Below are positions 45,076 through 55,606 of a stretch of 64,000 nucleotides of DNA, piece after piece. Every line of letters starts with the position of its first letter. The stretch's first letter is position 1. The position numbers were made by a program, and so were the translations under genes. This DNA comes from Janthinobacterium sp. PC23-8 (GTDB lineage: Bacteria; Pseudomonadota; Gammaproteobacteria; Burkholderiales; Burkholderiaceae_D), in the NCBI RefSeq assembly GCF_002250505.1, contig NZ_NJGY01000001.1:2623066-2687065 (forward strand). The letters are read 5' to 3'. The notes beneath the pieces were generated by a model, which saw only the letters and a program-made list of their open reading frames with translations, was not told where the DNA came from and did not search any database.

Positions 45076-46032
45076 ATGCCCGAGTCGCTGTCCCCCCTGT
45101 TTCCCGCCTTGCTGCCGAATCAACATGGCATGCTGGCCGTCGACGCGCTGCACACCATTTACTGGGAAGAGTGCGGCAACCCGGACGGCATACCCGTGCT
45201 GTTCCTGCACGGTGGCCCCGGCGCCGGCCTGTCGCCGCAGCATCGCCGTTTTTTTGACCCGCAGCGCTACCGCGTGATCCTGTTCGACCAGCGCGGCGCC
45301 GGCAAGTCCACGCCACTGGGCGAGTGGCGCAACAACACGACGCAGTTGCTGATCGACGACATCGAACAGCTGCGCGTCCGCTTCGGCATCGATCAATGGC
45401 TGGTGTTCGGCGGCTCCTGGGGTTCGACCCTGGCGCTGGCGTATGGCGAGGCGCATCCCGAAGCCTGCCTCGGTTTCGTGCTGCGCGGCATCTTCTTGTG
45501 CACGCAGGCCGAGATCGACTGGTTTATCGAAGGCGTGCGCTGGTTCTATCCGGAACTGTACGAGGAATTTGCCGCCCTGATTCCCGAACAGGAGCGCGGC
45601 GACCTGCTGGGCGCCTACGTCAAACGCATCCTCAGCAGCGACCCTGACGTGTACTGGCCGGCCGCGCGCGCCTGGAGCCGCTTCGAAGGGCGCCGCGTCT
45701 ACCTGATGCCGCAACCCGAAGAGTCGCCCAACGATGCGCTCGACCTGGGTGTGGGCCGGCTCGAATCGCACTATATGGCCAAGCTGGGCTTCTTCGAGGA
45801 AGACCAGCTGATCCGTCAATTGCACCGCATCGCGCATTTGCCGGCGGTCATCGTGCAAGGGCGCTACGACGCCATCTGCCCGCCGCTGTCGGCCTACCGC
45901 CTGCACCAGGCCTGGCCCGGTTCGCAGCTGCAGATGATCCCGGACGCCGGCCACGGCGCGCTGGAGCGCGGCATCGCCTCGGCGCTGGTGAGCGCCACGC
46001 AACGTTTCGAGCCGGGCCGCGGCTTCGCCTAG
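45076..46032 (+). CDS. pip: Proline iminopeptidase (alpha/beta hydrolase, S33)
   Basis: 318 residues from the ATG at 45076. A GTG at 45064 is an alternative. Oxyanion-hole motif FLHGGPGAGLSPQHRRFFDP, nucleophile Ser in VFGGSWGSTLALAYGE, DQRGAGKSTP, catalytic Asp in VIVQGRYDAICPP and His in PDAGHGALE. It releases N-terminal proline from peptides in the cytoplasm. It follows the Lrp-type gene closely, so both could respond to amino-acid supply. Confidence 0.93.
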   Translation: MPESLSPLFPALLPNQHGMLAVDALHTIYWEECGNPDGIPVLFLHGGPGAGLSPQHRRFFDPQRYRVILFDQRGAGKSTPLGEWRNNTTQLLIDDIEQLRVRFGIDQWLVFGGSWGSTLALAYGEAHPEACLGFVLRGIFLCTQAEIDWFIEGVRWFYPELYEEFAALIPEQERGDLLGAYVKRILSSDPDVYWPAARAWSRFEGRRVYLMPQPEESPNDALDLGVGRLESHYMAKLGFFEEDQLIRQLHRIAHLPAVIVQGRYDAICPPLSAYRLHQAWPGSQLQMIPDAGHGALERGIASALVSATQRFEPGRGFA

Positions 46033-46134
46033 CCGGTGCGGCGCGGTGGCCTGGCTGATCAAGCGCCGCGCCTGCTACACTAGCGCCTGTGCCGGCACCG
46101 GCGTCGGCGCCAGCGTGAACCATTACCTTTATCC

Positions 46135-46575
46135 ATGAACATACAGATCGGCGACATTGGCCACATCATCCAGCTGGCGATTGCGCCGGTATTCCTGCTG
46201 ACCGGCATCGGCACCATGCTGGTGGTGCTGACCAACCGCCTGGGCCGCATCATCGACCGCACGCGCGTGCTGGAAGACCGGCTCGACATCGGCTACAACG
46301 ACTTTTATATGGATGAGCTCGATACACTGTACCGGCGCACCCATCTGATCAATTATTCGATCTCCCTCAGCACGGCGTGCGGTTTCTTCGTGTGCGTCAT
46401 TATCGCCATGCTGTTTTTGGGCGATATTCTGAACCTGACCCTCGATAAATACATCGCCGTGTTTTTCGTGCTGGCCGTGATCTGCCTGATCGGCTGTTTC
46501 ACTTACCTGCTGCGCGAGATTTATCTTGCCGCCACCGCCCAGCGCATCCGGCGCCATATCCGCCCGCCACGCTAG
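46135..46575 (+). CDS. DUF2721 membrane protein
   Basis: 146 residues. Three membrane helices (IIQLAIAPVFLLTGIGTMLV, LSTACGFFVCVIIAMLFLG, YIAVFFVLAVICLIGCFTYL) and the family phrase NRLGRIIDRTRVLEDRL in the cytoplasmic loop, matching DUF2721. Function unknown. It lies between the iminopeptidase gene and a small unknown gene in the same direction. Confidence 0.85.
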   Translation: MNIQIGDIGHIIQLAIAPVFLLTGIGTMLVVLTNRLGRIIDRTRVLEDRLDIGYNDFYMDELDTLYRRTHLINYSISLSTACGFFVCVIIAMLFLGDILNLTLDKYIAVFFVLAVICLIGCFTYLLREIYLAATAQRIRRHIRPPR

Positions 46576-46625
46576 GCTGGCCGCGCCGGTTTTATCATCC
46601 CCCATATTGAAGATTGAGTCTGAGC

Positions 46626-47081
46626 ATGCACGATTACCAACGTCCCCCCACCTTGCACCGCTACGGCCAGCGCAGCGAACTCGAACTGGCGCTGAGCCTG
46701 GGCCAGTTCCGCCTGACCCCGGTCGGCAATTGCCTCACCCTGAGTTTTTCCCAGGTGTGGGACAAAAAACTGTTCGACCTGTTCGCGCCGGCCGACAGCT
46801 GCCTGATCATCCATAACACGGAAGAATTCGGCGAACGCCTGCACCGCGCCGTGCAGCGCACCTTGCCCAGCTGGGCAGGCATCGACGGCCTGGTCGAATA
46901 CGGCCAGCGCGCGGCGCTGGGCGCGGCATTTACCAAGACGCGCGAAGAAGCGGTCGAGCAGGAATGGCTGTTCGCCTGGCGCTCGATGCAGCCGCAGGCC
47001 AGCCTGAACCCGGTGACGGTCAAGCTGGGCAAGCTGGAAAATTACGCCGAGCTGCGCGACCGCGACACCTATTTGGCCTGA
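46626..47081 (+). CDS. Hypothetical protein (151 aa)
   Basis: ATG at 46626. A TTG 12 nt upstream is also in frame. Soluble. LTLSFSQVWDKKLFDLFAPA, EFGERLHRAVQRTLPSWAGI and EQEWLFAWRSMQPQASLNP are its most ordered-looking segments. I recognise no domain or active site. Its 3' end overlaps the convergent SRPBCC gene by 13 bp. Confidence 0.7.
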   Translation: MHDYQRPPTLHRYGQRSELELALSLGQFRLTPVGNCLTLSFSQVWDKKLFDLFAPADSCLIIHNTEEFGERLHRAVQRTLPSWAGIDGLVEYGQRAALGAAFTKTREEAVEQEWLFAWRSMQPQASLNPVTVKLGKLENYAELRDRDTYLA

Positions 47082-47665
47082 ACGGGCGCCGGCTGGCTGT
47101 CGATGCGCGCCATCACGGCGCCCATCATGCGTTCGATATCGCCGCGTATCATGGTCGTGCCCAGCATGCCGGGCACATAAAAGCCCGGCATCAGGCGGCT
47201 GGAAAAAACGATGCGGGTGCCGCCCGTCTCGGGCATGGGGCTCAAGGCCCAGCGTGACTCATAGTGGCGCATGTCGCCGGAAATGAGGTCGATGTCGATC
47301 GCCGTCATCGGCGTTTCCATGGCCCGCACCACCAGGTGGATCGGGTGGTTCATGAACAGGAAGCGGGCCATGCCCTGCTGTTCGATGACCACTTCATTGC
47401 CATTGCGCGACAGCACGCGGCAGGAACTGAGGTCGGGCACGAATTCGCTCATGCGCTCGTAGCCGGTCAGGGTTTTCCAGACGGCGGCGGGCGCCGCCTG
47501 TACCACGGCATTGGCATTGACTTCATACATGTGCTGGGCGTCCACCTCGACCCGCCTGACTTCGACCTTGAGGCGCGGCGTGTCCAGGCGGGGCGCTTGC
47601 GCCAGTGCCGGGGTGGACCAGGGCAGGGTGCACAACAGCAGCAGGCTAAACGTTAATCGCATCAT
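47069..47665 (-). CDS. Secreted SRPBCC/START-like domain protein
   Basis: 198 residues from ATGATG at 47665 (signal peptide MMRLTFSLLLLCTLPWS, cleavage near LAQA). The mature part has the polyketide-cyclase/ligand-binding pattern VVQAAPAAVWKTLTGYERMSEFVPD, LFMNHPIHLVVRAME and MRHYESRWALSP. A periplasmic lipid- or metabolite-binding role is plausible, but no ligand is known. Divergent from the FadH-like gene (185 bp between starts). The 3' end overlaps the convergent unknown gene. Confidence 0.8.
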   Translation of the reverse strand: MMRLTFSLLLLCTLPWSTPALAQAPRLDTPRLKVEVRRVEVDAQHMYEVNANAVVQAAPAAVWKTLTGYERMSEFVPDLSSCRVLSRNGNEVVIEQQGMARFLFMNHPIHLVVRAMETPMTAIDIDLISGDMRHYESRWALSPMPETGGTRIVFSSRLMPGFYVPGMLGTTMIRGDIERMMGAVMARIDSQPAPVQAK

Positions 47666-47835
47666 GCAGGCTAGCCTACGGGAAACTGTCGCCTGGCACA
47701 AGCTGCGCGCGCCGCCAAGGTACGCTTGCGCACCTAATTAGAACCCCGGGTCTACAGAAAAGCGCTGCGCGCGCGGGCAATGCTTGCTACCGTACGCCTG
47801 CTGGACGTCGCCGCCGCACGTTCCCATTTTTCTGA

Positions 47836-49878
<2,043 letters not shown>

Positions 49879-49904
49879 GAACGGCCAACCCGCGCCGCGC
49901 CAAC

Positions 49905-51614
49905 TCAGTGGCCGTGCCCTTTCTTCTCCGTATCAAAACTGTGCAGCACATGGTCGATCATGCCATTGGCCAGTTCGTGCTCGCCAATAAACACCTTGCC
50001 GGCGTTTTCCGCTCGCAGCAGTTCGGCTTCTTCCTCGCTGTGCGTGCGCACCACCGTCAAAATCGCCGGGTTCAGCGCGCGCGCCGTTTCGATCATGGCG
50101 CGCACGTGGAAGGTGTCCGGCGTGGCGATCACCAGCATGGTGGCGTGCGTGATATGGGCCTGGATCAGCACGGCCGGTTCGCCCGCATTGCCGGCCACGG
50201 CGGGGATGCCGTCCTTGCGCAGCTGGTCGACGATGTCGCGGTTTTCCTCGGCCACCACAAAATGGATGCCGCGCTCCATCAGCGCTGCCGCAATACGCCG
50301 GCCCACGCGGCCATAGCCGACCAGCACCACCTGGCCATGCAGTTTTTCCTGCGGCACCGTCATCGGCAGTTCGGCCAGCGGGTCATTCGTGCGCTCGAAC
50401 TGGCGCGCGAAGTCGCTGTTGCCGATCACGCGCAGCAGCGGCTTGGCCATGCTGAATACCACCGGGTTGAGCGCGATCGACAGGATGGCGCCGGCCAGGA
50501 TCAGGCTCTGGCCTTCCTGCGGCATCAGGCCCAGCGACAGGCCCAGGGCGGCCAGGATAAACGAGAATTCACCGATCTGCGCCAGGCTGGCCGAGACGAT
50601 AATGGCGGTCTTCGGCGGATAACGCAGCGCGATCACCAGCAAAAAGGCGGCGATCGACTTGCCGAAGATAATGATGGCGCACACGGCCAGCACTTGCAGC
50701 GGTTTTTCGATCAGGATCGCGGGCTCGAACAGCATGCCGACCGAGACAAAGAACAGCACGGCGAACGCGTCGCGCAGCGGCAACGATTCTTCGGCGGCGC
50801 GGTGGCTCAGTTCCGATTCGCGCAGCACCATGCCGGCAAAGAAGGCGCCCAGCGCGAACGACACGCCGAACAGTTTGGTCGACGCGTAGGCGATGCCGAC
50901 GGCGGCGGCGATCACGCACAGGGTGAACAGCTCGCGCGAACCGGTGCGCGCCACCTGCCACAAGATCCATGGAAACAGTTTGCGGCCCACCACCAGCATG
51001 AAGATGATAAAGCCGGCCACCTGGCCCAGGGTAATGGCCAGGGTGCGCCACAGGCTGGCTTCTTCGGCGCCGGGCGCCACCGTGCCGCCCAGGGTGCCCG
51101 CAAACGCCGGCAGCAGCACCAGCACCAGCACCGTGACCAGGTCTTCCACCACCAGCCAGCCGACGGCGATGCGGCCGTTCAGGGAATCGAGGATGCCGCG
51201 CTCCTCGAGCGCGCGCAGCAGCACCACGGTACTGGCCACCGACAGCGCCAAGCCAAAGATCAGGCCGCCACCGAGGCTCCAGCCCCACCAGTGGGCCAGG
51301 CCCATGCCCATTGCCGTGGCGACGGCGATCTGCAAGACGGCGCCCGGCAGGGCGATCTTGCGCACGTCCCATAAATCCTCGATGGAAAAATGCAGGCCGA
51401 CTCCGAACATCATCAACATCACTCCGATCTCTGCCAATTGCCCGGCGATCTGCGCATCGGCCACAAAACCGGGTGTCGCCGGTCCGATGACGATGCCGGC
51501 GGCGAGGTAGCCGACCAGGGCCGGCAGCTTCATGCGGGCGGCGATAAAGCCAAAAACGAGGCCAACCCCGAGGGCGGCGGCAATGGTGGTGATCAGACTG
51601 ATGTCGTGGGGCAT
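49905..51614 (-). CDS. ybaL: YbaL-like monovalent cation:proton antiporter with TrkA-N domain (CPA2)
   Basis: 569 residues. About twelve membrane helices with PALVGYLAAGIVIGPATPGF, MLMMFGVGLHFSIEDL and GWLVVEDLVTVLVLVLLPA, closely resembling E. coli YbaL. The C-terminal TrkA-N/RCK nucleotide-binding domain starts VVLVGYGRVGRRIAAALME. Probably K+/H+ exchange gated by NAD(H) or related ligand. No KefF/KefG partner gene is adjacent. Together with kup it covers K+ import and export in this window. Confidence 0.88.
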   Translation of the reverse strand: MPHDISLITTIAAALGVGLVFGFIAARMKLPALVGYLAAGIVIGPATPGFVADAQIAGQLAEIGVMLMMFGVGLHFSIEDLWDVRKIALPGAVLQIAVATAMGMGLAHWWGWSLGGGLIFGLALSVASTVVLLRALEERGILDSLNGRIAVGWLVVEDLVTVLVLVLLPAFAGTLGGTVAPGAEEASLWRTLAITLGQVAGFIIFMLVVGRKLFPWILWQVARTGSRELFTLCVIAAAVGIAYASTKLFGVSFALGAFFAGMVLRESELSHRAAEESLPLRDAFAVLFFVSVGMLFEPAILIEKPLQVLAVCAIIIFGKSIAAFLLVIALRYPPKTAIIVSASLAQIGEFSFILAALGLSLGLMPQEGQSLILAGAILSIALNPVVFSMAKPLLRVIGNSDFARQFERTNDPLAELPMTVPQEKLHGQVVLVGYGRVGRRIAAALMERGIHFVVAEENRDIVDQLRKDGIPAVAGNAGEPAVLIQAHITHATMLVIATPDTFHVRAMIETARALNPAILTVVRTHSEEEAELLRAENAGKVFIGEHELANGMIDHVLHSFDTEKKGHGH

Positions 51615-51823
51615 GCGTTGTGGGTTCCTTATCGGTGCGGAGAGAAAAAGATGTTGCTCAGCGAGTAAGTATAAACGCTGGAAAGCCCGCTCTGGAACAT
51701 TTCCTGGGCTTTGACGGCAAAAAACGCGTGCCGCATCTTCGTCCAGGTAGCCGCGAACGCATGCCTATCCACCTGAAACTGCACCCAATTGCAGTGATCT
51801 GGCGTTTTTCAACGCAGGCCGGG

Positions 51824-52945
51824 TCAGAGCTTGCGCAGCACCACGCAGCCGATGGAGTAACCGGCGCCGAACGAACAGATCACGCCCAGGTCGCCCCTTG
51901 CCAGGTCCGCTTGATGTTTGTGGAAGGCAATAATCGAGCCGGCCGACGAGGTGTTGGCATAGCTGTCGAGGATCACCGGCGCTTCGCCCGGCTCGGCGTC
52001 GCGGCCCAAAAGCAGGCGCGCGATCAGCAAATTCATGTTCAGGTTGGCCTGATGCAGCCAGTAACGGCGCACTTGCGGTACCTCCACGCCGGCCTTGGCC
52101 AGGGTCGCCTTGATCATCTCGGCGGCCATCGGGCATACTTCCTTGAAGACCTTGCGGCCTTGCTGACGGAATAACTTGTCCGCCTGTCCCACGCCGGACT
52201 CGTCAAAACGGTTCAGAAAGCCGAAGTTATTGCGGATGGCATTCGAAAAGCGGGTTTTCAGTTCCGTGCCGATGATCTCGAACTTGTGTGCGGACACGGC
52301 CGTTTCTTTCGCTTCGACGACGATGGCGGTGCAGGCGTCGCCAAAAATGAAGTGGCTGTCGCGGTCGCGCCAGTTCAGGTGGCCGCTGGTGATTTCAGGA
52401 TTGAGCACCAGCACCGCGCGCGCCTGGCCGCTTTGCACGGCGGCCACCGCCTGCTGGATGCCGAAGGTGGCCGACGAGCACGCCACGTTCATGTCGAAAC
52501 CGTAGCCGTCGATGCCCAGCGCATCCTGCACTTCGACCGCCAGCGCCGGATAGGCGCGCTGCATATTGCTGCAGGCGACCAGCACCATGTCGATATCGGC
52601 GGCGCTGCGGCCGGCGCGGGCCAATGCGTCGCGCGCGGCGGCCACCGCCATTTCAGCCTGGATCGAGATCTCGTCGTCGGCGCGCTCGGCAATGCGCGAG
52701 ACCATGCGCGCCGGATCGAGGATGCCTTCCTTTTCCATGACATAGCGCGACTTGATGCCGGATGCCTTTTCGATAAATGCCACGCTCGACAATTCCAGCG
52801 CCGTGGCGGTGCCGGCGGCGATCGCCTCGGCATGGTCGGCATTGGATTTTTCCGCATAGGCATTGAAGCAGACGACCAGCTCTTCGTTGGAGATCGAAAA
52901 TGGCGGCGTGTACAGGCCGGTACCGCTGATGACGACTTGTTTCAT
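51824..52945 (-). CDS. Beta-ketoacyl-ACP synthase III-like protein (PA3286 type)
   Basis: 373 residues from the ATG at 52945 (MKQVVISGTGLYTPPFSISN). Catalytic Cys in NVACSSATFGIQ, His in YWLHQANLNMN, Asn in SYANTSSAGS. Longer than housekeeping FabH (about 320). The opening ISGTGLYTPPxSISNEELV and IEKASGIKSRYVM match, from memory, the Pseudomonas PA3286 enzyme, which condenses medium-chain acyl-CoA with malonyl-ACP and so links beta-oxidation to fatty-acid synthesis. No main fab operon is nearby. The FadH-like gene lies 2 kb away. Confidence 0.82.
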   Translation of the reverse strand: MKQVVISGTGLYTPPFSISNEELVVCFNAYAEKSNADHAEAIAAGTATALELSSVAFIEKASGIKSRYVMEKEGILDPARMVSRIAERADDEISIQAEMAVAAARDALARAGRSAADIDMVLVACSNMQRAYPALAVEVQDALGIDGYGFDMNVACSSATFGIQQAVAAVQSGQARAVLVLNPEITSGHLNWRDRDSHFIFGDACTAIVVEAKETAVSAHKFEIIGTELKTRFSNAIRNNFGFLNRFDESGVGQADKLFRQQGRKVFKEVCPMAAEMIKATLAKAGVEVPQVRRYWLHQANLNMNLLIARLLLGRDAEPGEAPVILDSYANTSSAGSIIAFHKHQADLARGDLGVICSFGAGYSIGCVVLRKL

Positions 52946-53089
52946 GGAGTAGCTTTCAAATTGGGCAATCGACGCGATGCCGACAAGTGAAGCAAATTTT
53001 ACACAAACAGGATCGGCTTGAGACAGTTTCGTTGCGGGGAAAGGCGGGATAGTTTGCGCAAGGCGGCGCAAGGTGGGACGAACCGGAAC

Positions 53090-53114
53090 CAAGGCAGGGG
53101 CTGGCCCTGCCTTG
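53090..53114 (-). other. Stem-loop between ctpA and the FabH-like gene
   Basis: caaggcaggg / ccctgccttg, ten perfect pairs with a 5-nt loop, 9 bp past the ctpA stop. It lacks a U-tract on the minus strand, so it is probably a stability or Rho-dependent end rather than an intrinsic terminator. Confidence 0.5.
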
Positions 53115-53122
53115 ATCGGTCA

Positions 53123-54562
53123 TTATTTCTTCTGGTCTTTTTTTACATCCGCCTGCACCACCACCGGCTCCGCCTTGGCCAGCCGCACCGGCAAGCCCTT
53201 CAGATGGTTCAGCGCCTGGGTCAGCTGGAAGTCGTCCTTGCTGCCGAACTCCAGCGGCTTGCTGTTCTTTTCCAGCGCCATGATGCGCAACTGCTCTTCC
53301 ATCTCGTCGTTGACGGGGGCGGCCTTGGCACTTTCCTTGTCGCGGTCATTGCTCAGGTGCTTTTGCAGGTCTGCTTCGCGCATGCGCAGGCTGTTCAGAC
53401 CATCGCCTTCGGCCGTTTCATCGACCAGCAGGTCGGGCACGATGCCCCGGGCCTGGATCGAGCGGCCTTTCGGCGTGTAGTAGCGCGCCGTGGTCAGCTT
53501 GACGGCGGTGTCGGCCGTCAGCTGGCGGATGGTCTGCACCGAGCCCTTGCCGAAGGTTTGCGTGCCAATAATGGTGGCGCGCTGGTAGTCCTGCAGGGCG
53601 CCGGCGACGATTTCCGAGGCTGAAGCCGAGCCGGTATTGACCAGCACCACCAGCGGCACGTTTTTCACTGCCGCCGGCAATTTCGCCAGCGCATCGCCCT
53701 CGGAGCGGAAGGTATAGTATTCCGGGCGGCCATAAAACACCTGTTTCGATTCGGCCACCTGGCCATTGGTCGAGACGATGGCAGCATCTTTGGGCAGGAA
53801 GGCGGCCGAGACGCCGATCGCGCCTTGCAGCACGCCGCCCGGATCGTTGCGCAAGTCCAGCACCATGCCCTTGATATGGGGATCTTGCTGGTACAGCGCC
53901 GTGATCTGCGCCGCCAGGTCGTCCACGGTCGGCTCCTGGAACTGCGACACGCGCAGCCAGGCATAGCCCGGTTCGACCATTTTCGACTTGACGCTCTTCT
54001 GGTGGATTTCTTCGCGCGTGATGGTAAACGACAGCGGCTGCGGCTCGTCCTTGCGCGCAATGGTGAGCGTTACCTTGGTGCCCGGTTCGCCGCGCATGCG
54101 CTTGACGCTGTCTTCCAGGCTGACACCCTTGACGGGCTGGCCATCGAGGCGCGTGATCAGGTCGCCGGCCTTGATGCCGGCGCGATAGGCGGGCGAGTCC
54201 TCGATCGGCGAAACGATCTTGATATAGCCGTCGTCGCTGACGCCAATTTCAATGCCCAGGCCAACGAACTTGCCTTCGGAGCCTTCGCGCAGCTCGGCGT
54301 AGGCTTTCTTGTCCAGGTAGGCCGAGTGCGGGTCGAGCGAAGCGACCATGCCGGAAATGGCCTCCGTCAGCAGCTTTTTGTCTTCCACCGGTTCGACGTA
54401 ATCGGACTTGATCAGCCCAAACACCTCGGCCAGCTGGCGCAGTTCCTCGAGCGGCAAGGCTGGCTCCACGCTTTTTTGCGCCATCGCCGAAAACTGCAGC
54501 GACACGGCGATGCCCGCCACCACGCCCAGGCCGATCAAGCCGCTGTTTTTAAGTTTGCCCAT
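53123..54562 (-). CDS. ctpA: Carboxy-terminal processing protease CtpA (S41)
   Basis: 479 residues from the ATG at 54562. Signal or anchor segment NSGLIGLGVVAGIAVSLQF. PDZ domain with GLGIEIGVSDDGYIKIVSPI and AGIKAGDLITRLDGQPV. The protease core has catalytic Ser in NTGSASASEIVAGAL and Lys in TFGKGSVQTIR. It cleaves C-terminal tails of periplasmic proteins. The tail after RGIVPDLLVDE is charged. The gene is divergent from the Spy-like gene, separated by 318 bp. Confidence 0.92.
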   Translation of the reverse strand: MGKLKNSGLIGLGVVAGIAVSLQFSAMAQKSVEPALPLEELRQLAEVFGLIKSDYVEPVEDKKLLTEAISGMVASLDPHSAYLDKKAYAELREGSEGKFVGLGIEIGVSDDGYIKIVSPIEDSPAYRAGIKAGDLITRLDGQPVKGVSLEDSVKRMRGEPGTKVTLTIARKDEPQPLSFTITREEIHQKSVKSKMVEPGYAWLRVSQFQEPTVDDLAAQITALYQQDPHIKGMVLDLRNDPGGVLQGAIGVSAAFLPKDAAIVSTNGQVAESKQVFYGRPEYYTFRSEGDALAKLPAAVKNVPLVVLVNTGSASASEIVAGALQDYQRATIIGTQTFGKGSVQTIRQLTADTAVKLTTARYYTPKGRSIQARGIVPDLLVDETAEGDGLNSLRMREADLQKHLSNDRDKESAKAAPVNDEMEEQLRIMALEKNSKPLEFGSKDDFQLTQALNHLKGLPVRLAKAEPVVVQADVKKDQKK

Positions 54563-54833
54563 GAATTCCGCTTTCGTCTGGTGTGTTGCCGCGGCGCCAG
54601 TCCCCCTGGAGCGGCGCCCGCTTGAAAGTATAGTCCTCAATGAGCGCTGGCGCTGCAGGCGCGCAGCTAATGGCAGTGTAGGCGCAAACAGCGGCGTGCA
54701 AGCTTGCCAAATGTAGCGCTTGTGTACAGTCGTGTAGCGATTGTCTTGAGGGGAGTAAGCATTTGTAAGAGTCGAAAAAAAGCGTAGCCGGCCGCCCTAT
54801 AGTCAATCCGCATTCTCGACACGAAGTGGTTTT
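54563..54833. other. Intergenic region between ctpA and the Spy-like gene
   Basis: No gene is visible. It should contain the ctpA promoter (minus) and the promoter of the transcript that meets the UUCG terminator (plus). ctatagt at 54797-54803 is a possible -10 for the latter, without a convincing -35 at the right distance. A run gtcgaaaaaaagcg precedes it. Otherwise I see no ordered element. Confidence 0.5.
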
Positions 54834-54863
54834 GCCTGCGTCTTCGGACGCAGGCTTTTTTTT
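54834..54863 (+). terminator. Intrinsic terminator with UUCG tetraloop upstream of a start codon
   Basis: gcctgcgtc-ttcg-gacgcaggc followed by eight T residues. A very stable hairpin, only 17 bp before the GTG start of the next gene and on the same strand. It could end a small RNA transcribed from about 54805, or attenuate expression of the downstream gene. Confidence 0.85.
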
Positions 54864-54880
54864 ATCCGGAGCATTCCAAA

Positions 54881-55453
54881 GTGACAACCTTGACAAGCTT
54901 GATGAAACTGCCTGCCTTGCGCCTGTGCGCCGCCCTGGTGCTGGGTGTGGCGGCCGCCACCGCCTCGGCCGTGCCGATCGCCGAGATGCGGCTGCAGGAC
55001 CTGCTGCCGATGGCGCCCGACTTCAAGACCGAATTGAAGCTCAATGCCAACCAGCAGATCCTGTGGCAGAAAGTGGAAAACAGCACGCGCCAACTGCTGC
55101 GCGAACGCCAGGCGCGCCGCGAACGGCTGCAAGCCGGCGTGCAGCAGGCGCTCGCTGTGCCCAACGTCGAACTGCGCGAGCTGGTGGCCGGGTTGGACAA
55201 TGAAGCGACGCTCAGCCTGGCGGAAGAAAAGCAGGTGCGCGAATGGTGGCTGAGCGTCAACGATGCGCTCGACGAACGCCAGCGCCAGGCGGTGGCCGTG
55301 TTTATCGCCGGCCAGATGGCGCGCGTGATGGATGGCCCGCTGCCGCATGCCGAGTCGCACGGACGCGAAGGCGGCCAGCCGGGCGGGCGCAAGGGCGGTG
55401 GCAAAGGCGGCATGGGGAGTGGCGGCGCGACCATGAATTTCCCGGGGATGTGA
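54881..55453 (+). CDS. Periplasmic Spy/CpxP-like protein of unknown function
   Basis: 190 residues from GTG 54881. GGAG lies about 10 nt upstream, and ATG 54902 is an alternative. Signal peptide ending ATASA. Mature all-helical region (LKLNANQQILWQKVENSTRQ, LLRERQARRERLQAGVQ, EWWLSVNDALDERQRQAVAV) has the Arg/Glu/Gln-rich helical hairpin look of Spy/CpxP chaperone-like proteins, but without clean LTxxQ motifs. The C-terminal tail is glycine-rich (GGRKGGGKGGMGSGG). A strong terminator sits in its leader. Confidence 0.65.
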   Translation: MTTLTSLMKLPALRLCAALVLGVAAATASAVPIAEMRLQDLLPMAPDFKTELKLNANQQILWQKVENSTRQLLRERQARRERLQAGVQQALAVPNVELRELVAGLDNEATLSLAEEKQVREWWLSVNDALDERQRQAVAVFIAGQMARVMDGPLPHAESHGREGGQPGGRKGGGKGGMGSGGATMNFPGM

Positions 55454-55514
55454 GGTTCACTGAGGCATAACGAGACGCCAGGGTGGTCAAGCCGGGGCCT
55501 GCGTGCTACATTCT

Positions 55515-55547
55515 TTGACGCCCCGTCTTGACGCCCCGTCTTGACGC
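55515..55547 (+). repeat. 13-bp tandem repeat upstream of the first M13 peptidase gene
   Basis: ttgacgccccgtc occurs at 55515-55527 and 55528-55540, and a third partial copy ttgacgc follows to 55547. Each unit carries a ttgacg hexamer that resembles a -35 box. The last is followed 17 nt later by tatccg, a possible weak -10. Confidence 0.75.
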
Positions 55548-55606
55548 GCGCGGTGCGGCGGGCTATCCGCCCGTTCTTCTTTTTGACCAGCCCCATAAGG
55601 ACTTTC

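Noticed and set aside
53090..53114. Intrinsic terminator for ctpA
   Set aside because: The stem is perfect but no U-tract follows on the minus strand. Kept only as a stem-loop.
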